A stretch of DNA of 64,000 nucleotides from Aculops lycopersici (Eukaryota; Arthropoda; Arachnida; Trombidiformes; Eriophyidae), in NCBI GenBank assembly GCA_015350385.1, contig WNKI01000004.1:2705187-2769186 (forward strand), given 5' to 3'. Shown here piece after piece: positions 22,009-33,751 of the stretch. Both the position numbers and the translations under genes were made by a program. Position 1 is the first letter of the stretch, and each line of letters opens with the position of its first letter. Under the pieces are notes generated by a model, which was not told the DNA's origin, did not search any database, and worked only from the letters and a program-made list of their open reading frames with translations.

Positions 22009-22832
22009 TGCCAGCTAGCTAACCAGTGAGAGCGAAAGGAAGAGAGTGTATGTATTAGGTGCGCATCCGTCGCCGCGGCATCAGTCGGCGCCGGCTAGCT
22101 CGGATCTAGGCCAGCCAAGTCAAACGATCGGCAAGGCTTCAAAGATTCAGGCTGACGAACTAATAAAATTACTGTTTGCCTTCGCGGCGTCTTGGTCAGT
22201 TGTCATCCGTTCAATTTTGCTGTCGAGCGAGTGCAAGTCACTCGGTGACAGGTAGTCAAAGATTTTGCTTGCATTCCCCAGTGATGTTATATAGACCTGA
22301 ACTGGGGATCTCGAAGAACTTCGGCTGAATTCAAATTTCAGCTGGGCTCGATTCTAGTCCAGCTTCCTCAAGTTGAGTTCATCAGCTTGAGCAAACCACA
22401 AGCTCACGAGGCGCTAACTTTGCAGCCTCTCCGCTTGAGCCATCGAGCTTCTGTTGCAGCAAGCCGGCTGGCTCGTCGAGCTGAAAGAAATCAAACTCCC
22501 GAGCAAGCGAGCTGTGACAAGCTGGATCTTTGCAACTCCGACCAGCAGCAGGTTATTAACATCACTATTTCTCATTGTTTACATTTATCACAAAGGTGTA
22601 AGATTTTCAAGTCTTGACTTGTAGATATTCCAAGATTAAATTGAAAATCAAACATGAAAAACGATGTAGAGATTTGGGTAAGATCGTTAATTTAAATGTA
22701 CAGATATGTGTAGAATAGCGACGTCTGGAGGCTTATTTGATAACTAAAGAAGTGCGTATATTTATTTACAAAAATCTAAGTGGAATTTATAAAATATCAA
22801 GTTAACAAAGCCAAAAGTGATCTTTGACATCT
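22009..22832. other. Intergenic, CUB-gene upstream / 3' flank of neighbour
   Basis: No gene supported. It contains a patch rich in GAGCTTG/AAGCTCG words (22310-22520) like that near 9600-9910, and a minus-strand AATAAA at 22766-22761 about 67 bases past the stop of the gene at 22833. Confidence 0.5.
22761..22766 (-). terminator. AATAAA polyadenylation signal (minus)
   Basis: TTTATT on the + strand, 67 bases downstream of the large Ser/Thr/Gln-rich gene's stop. Confidence 0.55.
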
Positions 22833-25800
22833 CTAGCCCATCAATGGCAGTTGGGTGGGCCGAACGCCATTTGGAAACAGGGTGCTTGTGACAAGTTGTG
22901 TTGATGTGATTGTTCGGTAGATTGTTTTGAAGGCATTGTGAACTGTGTAGGTGCGCACCTGTAGATTTGTGAATACAGTTGTGATGGGTCCACTTGGTTG
23001 GCTAATCAGTTGAGTGGGCTGCAGCGGAAGTGGCGGCGTAAACTGTTGCTGTTCATTTGGATTGTTGTTTGCTCTTCCAACTTCCGGTTTTGACTGCGAT
23101 TCGGCTGTCGCTGGTGATTGATTTGAAGCTTGCCGTTGGTTTTGTTCCGATTGTTGGATGCTGTTTGTCGCTTGCTGAGCTTGTGGACTCTGCATTCCCT
23201 GCAATAGTTGCTGAATATTTGGCTGAAATTGTTTGGCTGCCGTCGGCGAGGCTCCCGGTTGTTGTTGTTGTTGGCGTAGTAATTGTTGCAAAGCTAGTAG
23301 TTGCTGTGGCGTCGCCGCGCCTGAGGGCGCCAAAAGCGACGGGTTAGCTCCGGCGAGACTTGGTTGTACCTGTTGCTGACGCCGAGCTAGCAAGCTAGCC
23401 AATTGTGTTGCAATTAGCGCGTTGTTTATCGTCGACTGGGCACCTGGGGCCGCAGTGGCCAGTTGGCCTCCGATTGGAACGGTGAGTAAACCGGTGGGCC
23501 GAATGGTTATGGTGATTGGCGTTACCTCGGTGGCCATTGTGGTTAGGACTTGTTCAATAACCGATCCCGGCTCACTAACTGTCCTCGTGCGCACCGTCCT
23601 TCCATCCTTAAAACTAACCAGTCTAGTGGTAAACATAGTGTCGCGTAGGGTGTAAGTAGATGGGCGAATGGTTGTGCTAAAAGTGGTCGAGTAGCTAGGC
23701 TGCAACTGAATCACTTGGTTTGCTTGTGGTACCTGCTGGTTGTTGTTGTTGGCTGATACCTGTTGATTTGTCGGCAAACCCAACTGCTTGTTCCTCTGCT
23801 GCTGCAATCTCAACTGCTGGGCGGCCAAAATAACGGCAGCAAGTTGGGGATTTTGAATGGCCGCCGCGAGGACGAGCGGATTGTTGAGATCGGGAATGTT
23901 GATGCTGCCGTCGGCGAGTAGAGTAGCTGGATCCAATTGAGAGGCCAAACCGTCCAGTGGCTCGCCGAGGCCACCGAACGGACTCGCCAAGTTGGCCTGC
24001 TGGGCTTGTTGCTCCAATAGAGCGGCCAAATTCTGCTGTGCATCCTGATTGTTGTTTAAGGGAGTGTTGGAACCAAGGAGATTGTTATTGTTGCTATTGG
24101 TAAAGTCGTGCAACCAGTCGTTTGGACTCTTTGGCTCCAAACTAATCGGTTGCTCTTGCTGCTGCTCGCTAGATGCGCTGATTGCGGGCGCGGCTGCAGC
24201 CGCGGCAACCTGTTGAGCTGCGTCTTTATCTTTACTCTCAGAACCAATTGGCTTCTCGTTGAACATCTCAAATGGCGCACGAGTTGACAGAGGTTCAGGT
24301 AAAATGAACTCTCCCATGGGCATTGTTTGGTAGGCAGTGAGCATTTTTGTAATGACGTATTGCTCGGTAATGGTGTAGATGGCAGTTGTAGATTTCACTT
24401 GCAGGGGTACCATTCGAGTCTTGGTGCTGGTCATAACAGTTGAGTAAGTTCTAGTTATAGTTTGCAACTGAATTGGTTCCTCCTGATTGTTGCTGACATT
24501 GATAGTTGAATTGGCATTACCGTCCATTTGATGTTCCTCTTGCTGCGTTGAAGAATCAACTTTAGCTGGCACCTCAGTTGAGACACCGGAAGTTGGCAAA
24601 ACACCACTTGGTGTCACCTGTTGAGATGCTGCCTGTAGTTTGCTTGGTATATTTGAACTGAACGATGGCTCCAGGGCGCTCAAGGATGCGGAGAGTTGTT
24701 GCGATAAACGGCCGCCTGGCTCTGCATGTTGCTGGCTCGCTCTTGGCACAAACTTTTGTTGCATGTGCTGGTCCATCCAACCGGTCAGTTTGTCATTCGA
24801 ATGTTTGCCCTTTGGATTTGTAATTGGATGATGGGGATTATGAGTGGACGAATTGTGTGATTTTGGGTGCAAGTTTCCCCCAGTTGCTCCAATGTGACTC
24901 GGTCTATGCTGACTCTCCTCGCTATTTGGTCGGTGATCTCCAGCTGAAGTTTGCTGGGATGTTGGGGACGATGAGGACTGCTGATTTTGAGATCCATCTG
25001 ATGAGTCACCCTGGAATAGAGCATCTAAATTGAAAGGGTCATTTGACTGCGCCACAAGTTGGCCCGACAAACTCTTAGCTTCGGAGGATGGAACCAACAG
25101 GTTGCCCTGCGACTTGCTGCCGGGTCTCTGTTCGCCAGATCGCGACATTGGCTTAGTGAGGGGGTCGCCGATAAGTGAGTCGGGTAGTGAGCCTAGCACC
25201 TCATCGCTGCCAACAACAGGTGGCGCCCCGGCTGTGGCTACTGTTGGTACGGACTGTATAGATGCCGCCGCTTCTGCTGGCTGCTCTTGAGCATCCAAGT
25301 TAGCTTGCGAATCTGGCTTACTTTCGCTGGCCACACTGGCGATGGGGTCAACTGATCCGGTTTCTTGAATCGACTTTGGAGAGTTTTCTTGTTTAGCTTG
25401 TAAAGTTTGCTGACTCGCCTGGGTGGAAGGTGGCAATGGTTGTGATGATGGCACGAGAGGGGGGCGCTTGAATCCGCGCTTCCTGTTGGGTCCACTTCCA
25501 GGTAGGCGGCCGGCGAGCTGATCGCTGGATCCCAAAATGCCATCCACGGTAGCAGGTGGTTGCTGTGAAGAGACTGAGGTCGTCGATGGGGGAGCTGGTG
25601 TTGTGCTTAGTCCCGGTCGTCGGATGCCATTTATGGATCCATGAGGCGATTGCGAAGACGAGGAGGTCGCACCATCCTGAGTTCTCAATCTGTTTGCTCT
25701 ATCCAATTTGCCTCCCCTTATGGACTGCCCATTGAAACCTAGCTGAGGTCTCTTGGCTCTTGGGTTCACAGCCATGGGGCGGCTTATCGGGGCATTTGAG

Positions 25801-27115
25801 GTCGCTGCCGCCGCCGCTTCTGGTGCTTTTGTTGTCGATAATGATGCAACAGGTGTTGCTAGCTCTAAGGGGCTCATTGTTTGGAAAGTGGCCATTTGAG
25901 CGGCAACCTGTTGCTGATTAGGTCTAAAGACAGTTTTCATTTGTCTAGCCAGCGGAGGTGTCGCCTGGCTACTTATCGGACGCCATTCGTCGGCTGCCGA
26001 GTTTGAGTCGAGGCCAACTTCCTGAACCTTTGGCTCCGACTCGCCATCGCCACCAGTGCTGCCTGCAATTGCAAGCAGCTGGCCACGAGCTGAACCGGAG
26101 GTCGGAGTTTCAGGCGGCGACTCACTGGAGGTGTAATCCGAGCCGCTTGTAGTCGTTTGGGTTGAGTAAAGGGTCGACGGACTAGACTGGCTGGAGGTCG
26201 GCGAGGGCGAGATTTGGTCGGGATTTGAGTGGTCGGCGGCAAATCTATTGGCATCTGGGGCGGCGGAGGTTGCGGGCGCGTCGTTTTGAGGTTGTTGGTC
26301 GGCAAACAGGTTGCTCGTTTGAGTGGCCAACACTTGTTGTGCTGTCTTTGTGGCGCTAATAGAGTTAGTTTGGCCCGCCGATCCAGCATCCGGCGTAAAC
26401 ACGAGCACCGTTCCGTCGACGGTGGTGCGATAATTCTGTAATTGTTTTTGTTTAGAGATTAAGTTAAGTTGGTGATAAGGTTAACAAAGGGAATTTGGTA
26501 GGTTCAATTTGATCTTGAGCACAATAGCTTGAGCTGATCATCGGCAGTTTCAGGGCGCCAACTTTAATTTTCTCTCAATTTAAAGCGATGCGGAAATGGA
26601 ATTGACCCGTCGAGAGTATCCATGACACCTGTTGCTCAAGTCCTTTGGTTCTTGCCAAACAACAATACTCATGGACTCACGGTGATAGGATTAGAGTTGC
26701 AAGGTTTGAACTTGAATTGTTCATCTCTTGCAAACAAATCACTCTGTAAGCTCGAGATCGAATTAGAGAGATAAGTACTCCCTTTAATCCTAACAAAAAG
26801 CTGCAGCTTCACTGGTCAGCTGATCAGTAAGTGAGTAACTAAACTCTAATCTCGTTAGCTAGCTGACTGTCTAGCTAACAGACACTTAACAAATTATTCA
26901 CCATTTAAAACAGGTGCATGACGCAGTGTCGTCTTAGTCGTCGTTGTGCAACTTTTCAAATCAAACGAAACAGAATGGAATGGAACACTTACCAAAAATC
27001 CTCTCACTATCACTGTTGGCATTGGCTTCTGAGCCTCTATCGGTCTGATTAGCATTGATGCTTGGAAGATAATGGTTGCTATTAATATTAGCATTGATAG
27101 TTGGATCATCTCCAT
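22833..27115 (-). CDS. Large secreted Ser/Thr/Gln-rich protein with Tyr-Thr motif blocks, two exons
   Basis: Exon 1 (27115-26993) encodes a signal peptide (MEMIQLSMLILIATIIFQAS) and then QKPMPTVIVRGFL. A 557-base phase-0 intron with GTAAGT donor and ATTACAG acceptor leads to exon 2 (26435-22833), which opens NYRTTVDGTVLVFTP. The product is about 1,241 residues. Most is low-complexity Ser/Gln/Pro/Ala. Embedded are short conserved-looking blocks of alternating Thr/Tyr (TRTYSTVMTSTKTR, YTITEQYVITKML, YSTTFSTTIRPSTYTLRD, RTYTVHNAFKTIYRTITS). Arthropod extracellular proteins of unknown function with a VVxGFL...TxVxGTVxVFxP opening and repeated Thr/Tyr blocks are known; I recall the DUF4758 group as similar but cannot confirm it. 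Probably apical extracellular matrix or cuticle-associated. The open frame extends upstream of 27115, but the signal peptide favours this ATG. Confidence 0.85.
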
Positions 27116-30100
27116 AGTTGCTCCAAGTGTACTCTTGTTTGATTTTATCAGATTGCTAGCCCAATTTCTCCTAGTATCTTGACATTTTTTACTCTCTGTC
27201 GCCAACAGGTGTCTTGTCTTTCGATTGCCTCTTCCATTTTGAGCTGATTTATGTTTTCTTCCTTCTTCTATTTGTTGTTGAGTAATAATAAATAATCGAC
27301 TTCTCGCGATTTGCGCGCCACTACGGTTTCTATCGATCACATTGATTCTTCTCTTCTCTCTATGTCTTAACTCCATGGTAATTGTATTCCTATTAGACTG
27401 TGAGTTCATTGAATCTGTGTCCTCATCTTGGTTGGTACCATGAATAAAATTGCAATTATTTCTTAGATCATTCGCTTCCTTCCTTTGCATTCCTCTTGTC
27501 GTCTTTGTTCCTGATTTAGTTGTGCTGGTCATAAGGAAAGTGGCGACTGATGACATGGCACTTGAGTTACTTGCTCAGTTATAATTATTCAAAGCTGATA
27601 ATTTTTATTTCAATTTGAATTATAATTACTATTCTGGATCTATTTCGCTTCTATTTGGGTCTTCGTTTTTGATTATTGTTATCGATGATATGAGAGATTA
27701 GAAAGAAGAGTTAGAGTCGAGATTGGCAACAGCAACAACTCAAATGCCATCGCTAGTGCAGTTTGGCTGCCGATTAATGATAACCTTCAACTCTCTTTAA
27801 AAATCAAAGAGTTAAGATGAGATAGTTATGGAGAGAGAGTGCGTGTGTGAGGAGGAGAAAAAACAGAAACTCTCATACAATGTAATAGTTTAATCTCTTT
27901 CCCACTTCTCCGCTTTCGTTCTTTCTTTACTCGACTGCTCCTAAAGTTGTCGTTGACGATTGAATGTTGAATTTAGAATCTACACACCAAGAGACGACAG
28001 GTGAAAAAAGAAGCTTGATAATTCTTTCTCTTACCTGATGACTGGGAATCGCTAGCGAATCGCACGCGTTGCAGGTGCTTATCGTACCTGTACACGAGCA
28101 GCGCGAGAAACCGCAAATGACTCTTGGAGTTTTTCTCCTCGCGCCTTTTTGCGCGTGTGACTAAGCATTTAGGTAGATGGAGAGGGGTATACACTTACAT
28201 TTGCTACATTACACTTCTCTTCTTAAACTACCAGAATCTAAACAAAAGCTGCAACTACCGAGGGAAGAGACATTGAGAGAAGAGGAGAAACCACAAATTC
28301 TCATTCATCTACGTCCGTCGTCGTCGTTCATGTTCTTCCAGTTATCGTCAACCCGAAACTTGACTCCGAATGCTCAATCACCCGACGCCTCAAACACGAC
28401 GCTCAAAGTAGAAGACGAAGACGAAACACGAGCCAAAACTTTGGCCACCAACTTGGGATTTGTTGTTTTGGTTGACGCTGGTTGTTGTAGTTGTTAATGT
28501 TGTTGAGCAAGAAAACTGGCACTTGGAACAACGTAAACAAACTTCCTAGCTAATTGCCCTCGTTTAATAGTCTCTGTAAAAACAGCTAAGTCCCATACCT
28601 TTCCGTAGCTTGGTTACTCAAATCTACCTGCAAAATCTCAATTCGTAACCATAACTATTGCAAGCTAGGAGCAGCGGCAGCAATAGCAGCAACAACGCCT
28701 AAAACGACAACGGCGATAAACGAACCCATGGCGGCGGGTTATCTTTTTCGTGTTGCTCGCGATCTTGGTTAGCTGGTTTGATCTGGCCAGGCCAACTTCT
28801 TGTTGCGCATGCAGCTTGCCTAAAGCTGGGCAACTCTGACTGCTCGTGCTCTTGCCACATTGAATTTTTGAGCTCGTCGTTGCTGTCGTTGTCGTTACCA
28901 TTCTTCAAATTAAAAAAGCTAGACAAAAACAAGACTCTCACCCAAACTTTCTCTCTGACTTTAAACTTTGGTGGCCATTGTCTTAGTCTAATGCTTTTGA
29001 TTCGACTACCCAAGTATCTCGCTCACTTTCACTCGCCCCCCACTTCCCCCAATGAATGGAAGCCCGCTCTTCCCCGTTCAATAACAAATAAAGCAAAACA
29101 ATACGAGAACCAAACAACTAAGCGGCTCAATTGTCCCGATACTCTCGTGTATCTGGGCAAGTAATGTTTGTCGTTGTCTTCTAAGAGAGACCACCAAACG
29201 CTTTCACGCCGTTAGAATTAAGTGAGCCTAATAGATACCATGCACAACCAGCCTGTGGCTAACCTGTTGATGGGATTGAATGTTGCCTGCCTCTCAACTC
29301 GTGCCAGCTAACCCAAAGCAAACCTAAATCTAATTGCTTTCAAACCCTCTCTCCCCGAATCTTAAAGTCACCCTTCTTCCCTCCACTGCTTCGATTAAGA
29401 CTCAATATCCATGCAATCCCCTCTTGGTCCTCGTCTTGTTGTTGTCGTTGTTGTTGCGGTCGTTATCGTTGTTGCCATCTATATCAACACAACTTAAAAT
29501 ATTTGTAGTTTTAAAAACTAACATCGCTTCAAATGCTAATCATCCAAATCTCTTAACGAAAAATCGTTAGCCCGGTAAAATACATGAACCCTTTGCTCTT
29601 GAACTAAAATGCAGAATGATCTTGGCAAACTCAATTACCATCTGGTGCAATACTGTTTAGCTCGCAATCCAGCGAAGTGGCCTCCTGACATTCAATCTTG
29701 ACTCACTCTTTCTTTCAATCTATCGCTCGGTAGCTGGAGGTATGGCAATCGAGTTGATTATTCCCTACTTGTTAGTTAGTTTGTCTATAATTCAAGTTGC
29801 CGCTCATCAATCATAAGCCACTAAACTTCCGCCATTAAATGGGACTGTCGACACCCTAACACATCAACATCCACAAATGCGATAATTCAATTTTATCTAG
29901 TTGCGCGAGAGGTGAAATAAAAGTCGTCGAGGAGCGCGTCTGAGATTCAGGTACGTGTTGCAATTTGATTGGATCAAATCAAATGAATGCTCGTCAGGCT
30001 AATAAAAAGAACGCTGGCCGCAACTTGCATCGTAAAATTGTGTCACTCGCATCTCACTCATTTGCTAGCTCGCTCGCTCAGTCACGAGCAGCCACCTGTT

Positions 30101-31751
30101 GCCACTTACCTTGAACTAGCTTTGCAACTTCAAGTCTTCGCTTGTGCTACTTGATGTTGGTGAGTTCTAATTGAGGAGAACCTGAACCTCTCATCAACTT
30201 TCTTTCTGAATCTATGTCCCAAATTGCTTCTCTATTTATTTCCGTAGACAAAGATCATAAAGTAAAAATATTGCAACATAAAGCTTCGCTCGTGTTACTT
30301 GATTGCCTCATTGCAGCGAGTTGACTCCATCGCTAACTTGCCTCTATTTTCGCTGTCTCTCTATTTCTCTCTGTCTCTTGAATTGTGGAAGCAACTTGGT
30401 GGTCAAGTGTAACTTCTCTTGAGATGACTGAGTCCGCTTTTATCGCTGGTGTCGCTTAAATGAGCAAATAAAATCTCGCTTTCTCTTAATGCAATGTGAG
30501 TTTAATCTTGAACAAGACTCACTGTTGCGGGTAGCAAGCTGACGCATAAACCAACCAACCGACCGACCGAAAACCAAGCTGGCAACAGCAACAGGTAGGG
30601 TCTCACTGGAAATAGCAGAATTTAGAATGCGCGCGCTTCTTTGCTATCTGTTCGTTAGCTCACTCACTTGCTAGCTTGCCGGTTTTTCATCATGCTCTCT
30701 ACTACTAGCTTGCCACTCCTTCGTCATCGTCGCAGCCGCAGCCATCACAACCGAGCAACAGCGCGACTGACTAGAGATGCACTACAACTGGCCACTCCAA
30801 CCTGGTAGTTCATTTGAATTCAGAGTACACTTGATGTTTTTGATTTAGAATCAGAGTTTCAGTGGGTAGAAAGAGAAAGAAAGAAAAAGGCTCGCTGATT
30901 TGACGTCCTATTGGCCGCTTGCGGCTTAGCTAATTTAACCACCGCCACCGCTAAAGTTGTTACCGTTGCGACTACTTAATCAGACCACCGCGATCAAGTT
31001 GTTGTTATTGCTGCTACTGCTGCTGTTGTTCTTGTTGAGCAACGTCCTCTAAAATTTGATCAAGCAAACTCTCTTCTCATGGTCCACAATTCTCGTCGTC
31101 GTTTGGTTTGTATCTTCTCAGATTGAGGATCAGAAGAACGGCAGGTGGGTAGGCTGGCAGCATTTGGATAGAAACTGCAACTGTTGACATGAAAATCCAA
31201 AGAGGAAACACTCGCTAGGCGATTTCTCTCTGAGCTAACTCTATTGCTCTTCGCCAAACCCTAACAAATCCAATTTGCTCGCCTGTCTTCTAGTTTTTTT
31301 TCGGTCTAACTAAATGGCTCTTGCGCCTAGAAGTGGTTGCCGGTGTCGCAAACTTTGCAGTCGCAATAACAAGTCGATCATCGGGACCAATAGCGAGCGA
31401 GACGGACAGACAGACAGACAGACAAACGGGCGGACTTTTCAAGACGGCGGCGAGTTCTTCCTCATTGTGCGGCTACAACAGGTATTTGTTGCCGCCAGTA
31501 GGACTGTCGAAAGTGGTAACCGGACGGAGGCACAGCAAAGTTAGAGTCGATTGCTGGTATACGCACCTCAAATTGGACAGCAGCAGTAGCAGCAGCAGCA
31601 ATAGTAACAACAACAACAACAACAACAACAAAGTCGGCCAAGACCAAAGTAGTGAGAGTAACTTGAGTTAACGGGAGTAACAAGCGAGGGAAGGAACGGT
31701 AACAAAATCGACATCTAAGGCAGCGGCAGCGGCACCAACAGGTGAGCGCAG

Positions 31752-31754
<3 letters not shown>

Positions 31755-31782
<28 letters not shown>
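31755..31782. repeat. (GA)n microsatellite
   Basis: GA dinucleotide run immediately after a CAACAGGTGAGC donor-like word. Confidence 0.8.
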
Positions 31783-31785
<3 letters not shown>

Positions 31786-32307
31786 GAGTAAGAGAGCGAG
31801 AGTCCAACTGGAGAAACTGTCTGGGCAATCGCAAAAAGTTAGCGATTGCGAGAGACCACCGAATTCTCAAAGCTGCACCAAGCTGGAAGGCTCGTCCGCT
31901 TCTTGGCCAGCTAGCCAGTCAGGTAGCTCGGCATCGATGATGATGGAGACGAAGTTAATGGGCGTTGAGCTCGACCTACTTTCTTTCCTTTCCAATTGTT
32001 GCTCGCTTTGATTGTAATCATGTGGCGGCGATGGCAACGGCGACGACTACGGCAGCCAGTGAGACACTAAGCAAGCAAGCAAAAGAGCATCTGAGTGACT
32101 GGAAGTCTGACTGTTCATCTTGGTACTCGCGATTGCCGCGCAATCTTGAAAATCAGCGGCATCGAAAGCATCTGCAACCTGTTGCGGCGTTGGCCGCTCG
32201 CCTTCGCCTAACTCCATTTTCCATTCCTTCTCCATTACCTGCCACAACACATAGCTGCCCACTTTGCGGCTAGACCTTTTGGTCATGATGGAGTAGCACT
32301 CGCCGAT

Positions 32308-32342
32308 GTGGTGTTAGATGTCCTCGTGACATCTAACGTCAC
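32308..32342 (+). promoter_or_regulatory. Stem-loop upstream of the desaturase start
   Basis: GTTAGATGTC (32313-32322) and GACATCTAAC (32328-32337) are exact reverse complements around the 5-base loop CTCGT. The stem can extend to 15 pairs with two G-T wobbles (32308-32342). It lies 104 bases before the chosen ATG, so it may be in the mRNA leader. Function is inferred only from position. Confidence 0.45.
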
Positions 32343-32445
32343 CAATGTTACCGCCTATCTGCATAATCATCACTTGTCAGTCATCTTTTATTGGTGTTAC
32401 TCTAGGTGGTCACTTTCATTTATCACTCTAGCGATAAACATCAAG

Positions 32446-33393
32446 ATGACGAGATTTATTGTGGACAAAGTTAGCAAGGACGTGAGCTACTATTATGTTA
32501 ACCATAACTACCCCGAGATGGTCTGGCGCAACGCCGTTATATTCACCATCCTCCATTCGCTATATGCCTACGGATTTTACCTGTCACTACTACACACTAG
32601 CTGGACCTGTTGGCTATTCGTATACCTGTACGCTGTTTTGGGCGGCCTAGGTATCACCGCTGGCGCGCATCGCCTATGGTCGCATAGGAGCTACAAGGCA
32701 AAGTTGCCCCTAAGGGTATTTCTAATGCTTTGCAATTGTATAGCCGGACAGAATGATCTAATTGAATGGTGTCGCGACCATCGACTCCATCACAAGTCCT
32801 CCGAGACGGACGCCGATCCTCACAACTCAAATCGTGGCTGGTTTTTCGCCCACATCGGCTGGCTCCTCCAACGCAAACACCCAAAGGTCATTGAGATGGG
32901 CAACAAACTGGACTTGAGCGACCTATACGAGGATCCAGTAATTATGTTTCAAAAGAAATACTACTACCCACTAGCTCTCACACTGGGATTAGCGCTACCA
33001 GTTGGAGTTATCAACTTATACTTTAAAGAAGCACTCTTTGATGCATTTTGCATTGCTATCTGGCGCTATGTCGCCGCCTTACACTGCACCTGGTTCGTCA
33101 ACTCGGCCGCGCACATTTGGGGATCCCAAGAGTACGACCAACACATTGAACCTAGAGAGAGTACACTAGTGTCGCTAGGTGCACTTGGCGAAGGATTTCA
33201 CAACTACCATCACACATTTCCATTTGATTACTCCACCTCAGAACACGGTGGCTACTTTAACTTCACCACCATCTTTATTGATACTATGAGTTTGCTAGGT
33301 TTAGCTCACTCGTTACGTAGCGTTGACTCTAAGATGATTCTGAAGCGGCGCGAGCGAACTGGGGCCCAGGCCTGTGATGAATGTACTCTCTAA
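32446..33393 (+). CDS. SCD/Desat1-like: Delta-9 acyl-CoA desaturase (stearoyl-CoA desaturase)
   Basis: The 315-residue product has the three histidine boxes of membrane acyl-CoA desaturases: HRLWSH at 75-80, HRLHHK at 112-117 (in DHRLHHKSSETDADPHN) and HNYHH at 252-256 (GEGFHNYHHTFPFDY). NSAAHIWG with its additional metal-ligand histidine is at 219-226. Four hydrophobic segments fit the ER membrane topology. It introduces a cis double bond at C9 of saturated acyl-CoA using cytochrome b5 electrons and a di-iron centre. The protein is somewhat shorter at the N-terminus than typical 340-380-residue relatives. The frame is open upstream to 32308 but without ATG, and the MTRFIVDKV start aligns with the conserved VWRN region. 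Its coding 3' end overlaps mRpS16 on the other strand by 65 bases. Confidence 0.95.
   Translation: MTRFIVDKVSKDVSYYYVNHNYPEMVWRNAVIFTILHSLYAYGFYLSLLHTSWTCWLFVYLYAVLGGLGITAGAHRLWSHRSYKAKLPLRVFLMLCNCIAGQNDLIEWCRDHRLHHKSSETDADPHNSNRGWFFAHIGWLLQRKHPKVIEMGNKLDLSDLYEDPVIMFQKKYYYPLALTLGLALPVGVINLYFKEALFDAFCIAIWRYVAALHCTWFVNSAAHIWGSQEYDQHIEPRESTLVSLGALGEGFHNYHHTFPFDYSTSEHGGYFNFTTIFIDTMSLLGLAHSLRSVDSKMILKRRERTGAQACDECTL
33274..33279 (-). terminator. AATAAA (minus) inside desaturase coding sequence
   Basis: Minus-strand AATAAA lies 50 bases past the mRpS16 stop, on the antisense of desaturase codons for TIFID. If used, the two mRNAs overlap by at least 100 bases. Confidence 0.4.
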
Positions 33394-33751
33394 TTCCCTT
33401 TCTAGTCTCCTTGCCCTCCCTGTGTCGCCAAGAATTTATTAAGAGCTTGGGATGCATGGGATAGAAGCCGGCCAATCCAAGGTATTGGGCGAGGAGTTTG
33501 CTTGGCGTCGCGCCTTTGCCAAGATAATAGCACAATTTGGTGAGATCACATGAGACTAGTAGTTCGCCACGATCATTTGGCATCGGATCTATTGAACCAA
33601 TCACTTCGTCTGGCCTAAACTGGGGCTGTCCCTTGCAAGGTATCTTTCGGGGCATAGCGCCTATCAAATAGAAGGGCCGACTCGCACATCCAGTTTGGTA
33701 CAATCGGATACCGTAGCCTTTTGGGAACGGTAGGGAGAATCTGCGAACCAT
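33329..33751 (-). CDS. MRPS16: Mitochondrial ribosomal protein bS16m
   Basis: The 140-residue product carries the bS16 core: GYGIRLYQTGCASRPFYLIG near the N-terminus, VIGSIDPMPN (bacterial form GxYDPxPN), LDLxxxxYYLxKGAxPS as CDLTKLCYYLGKGATPS, and LAQYLGLAGF. It is a small-subunit protein near the body of the mitoribosome. Length is like animal MRPS16 (about 135-140). The first residues (MVRRFSLPFPKGYG) could act as mitochondrial targeting sequence. The last 20 or so residues (HHRPGPQFARAASESS), beyond the core, are encoded opposite the desaturase C-terminus. No introns. Confidence 0.92.
   Translation of the reverse strand: MVRRFSLPFPKGYGIRLYQTGCASRPFYLIGAMPRKIPCKGQPQFRPDEVIGSIDPMPNDRGELLVSCDLTKLCYYLGKGATPSKLLAQYLGLAGFYPMHPKLLINSWRHREGKETRKGIREYIHHRPGPQFARAASESS

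Larger units (their letters stand above)
27116..32445. other. Gene-poor region, possible untranslated exons
   Basis: No protein gene supported over 5.3 kb. A possible minus-strand 5' exon lies around 28034-28195 (donor-like CATCAG|GTAAGA at its end), upstream of the gene starting at 27115. The + strand has donor-like AACAG|GTAGGG (30592-30598) and AACAG|GTGAGC (31737-31746) sites that could belong to untranslated leader exons of the desaturase. The GACA repeat (about 31405-31425), AAC/CAG repeats (31580-31630) and a GA run (31755-31782) are present. Six copies of CAACAGGT or its complement fall here. Confidence 0.5.

Noticed and set aside
27116..27556. Longer N-terminus (147 more codons) for the Ser/Thr/Gln-rich gene
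   Set aside because: The frame is open, but starting at 27115 gives a clean signal peptide; the upstream part is basic and polar and would bury the signal sequence.
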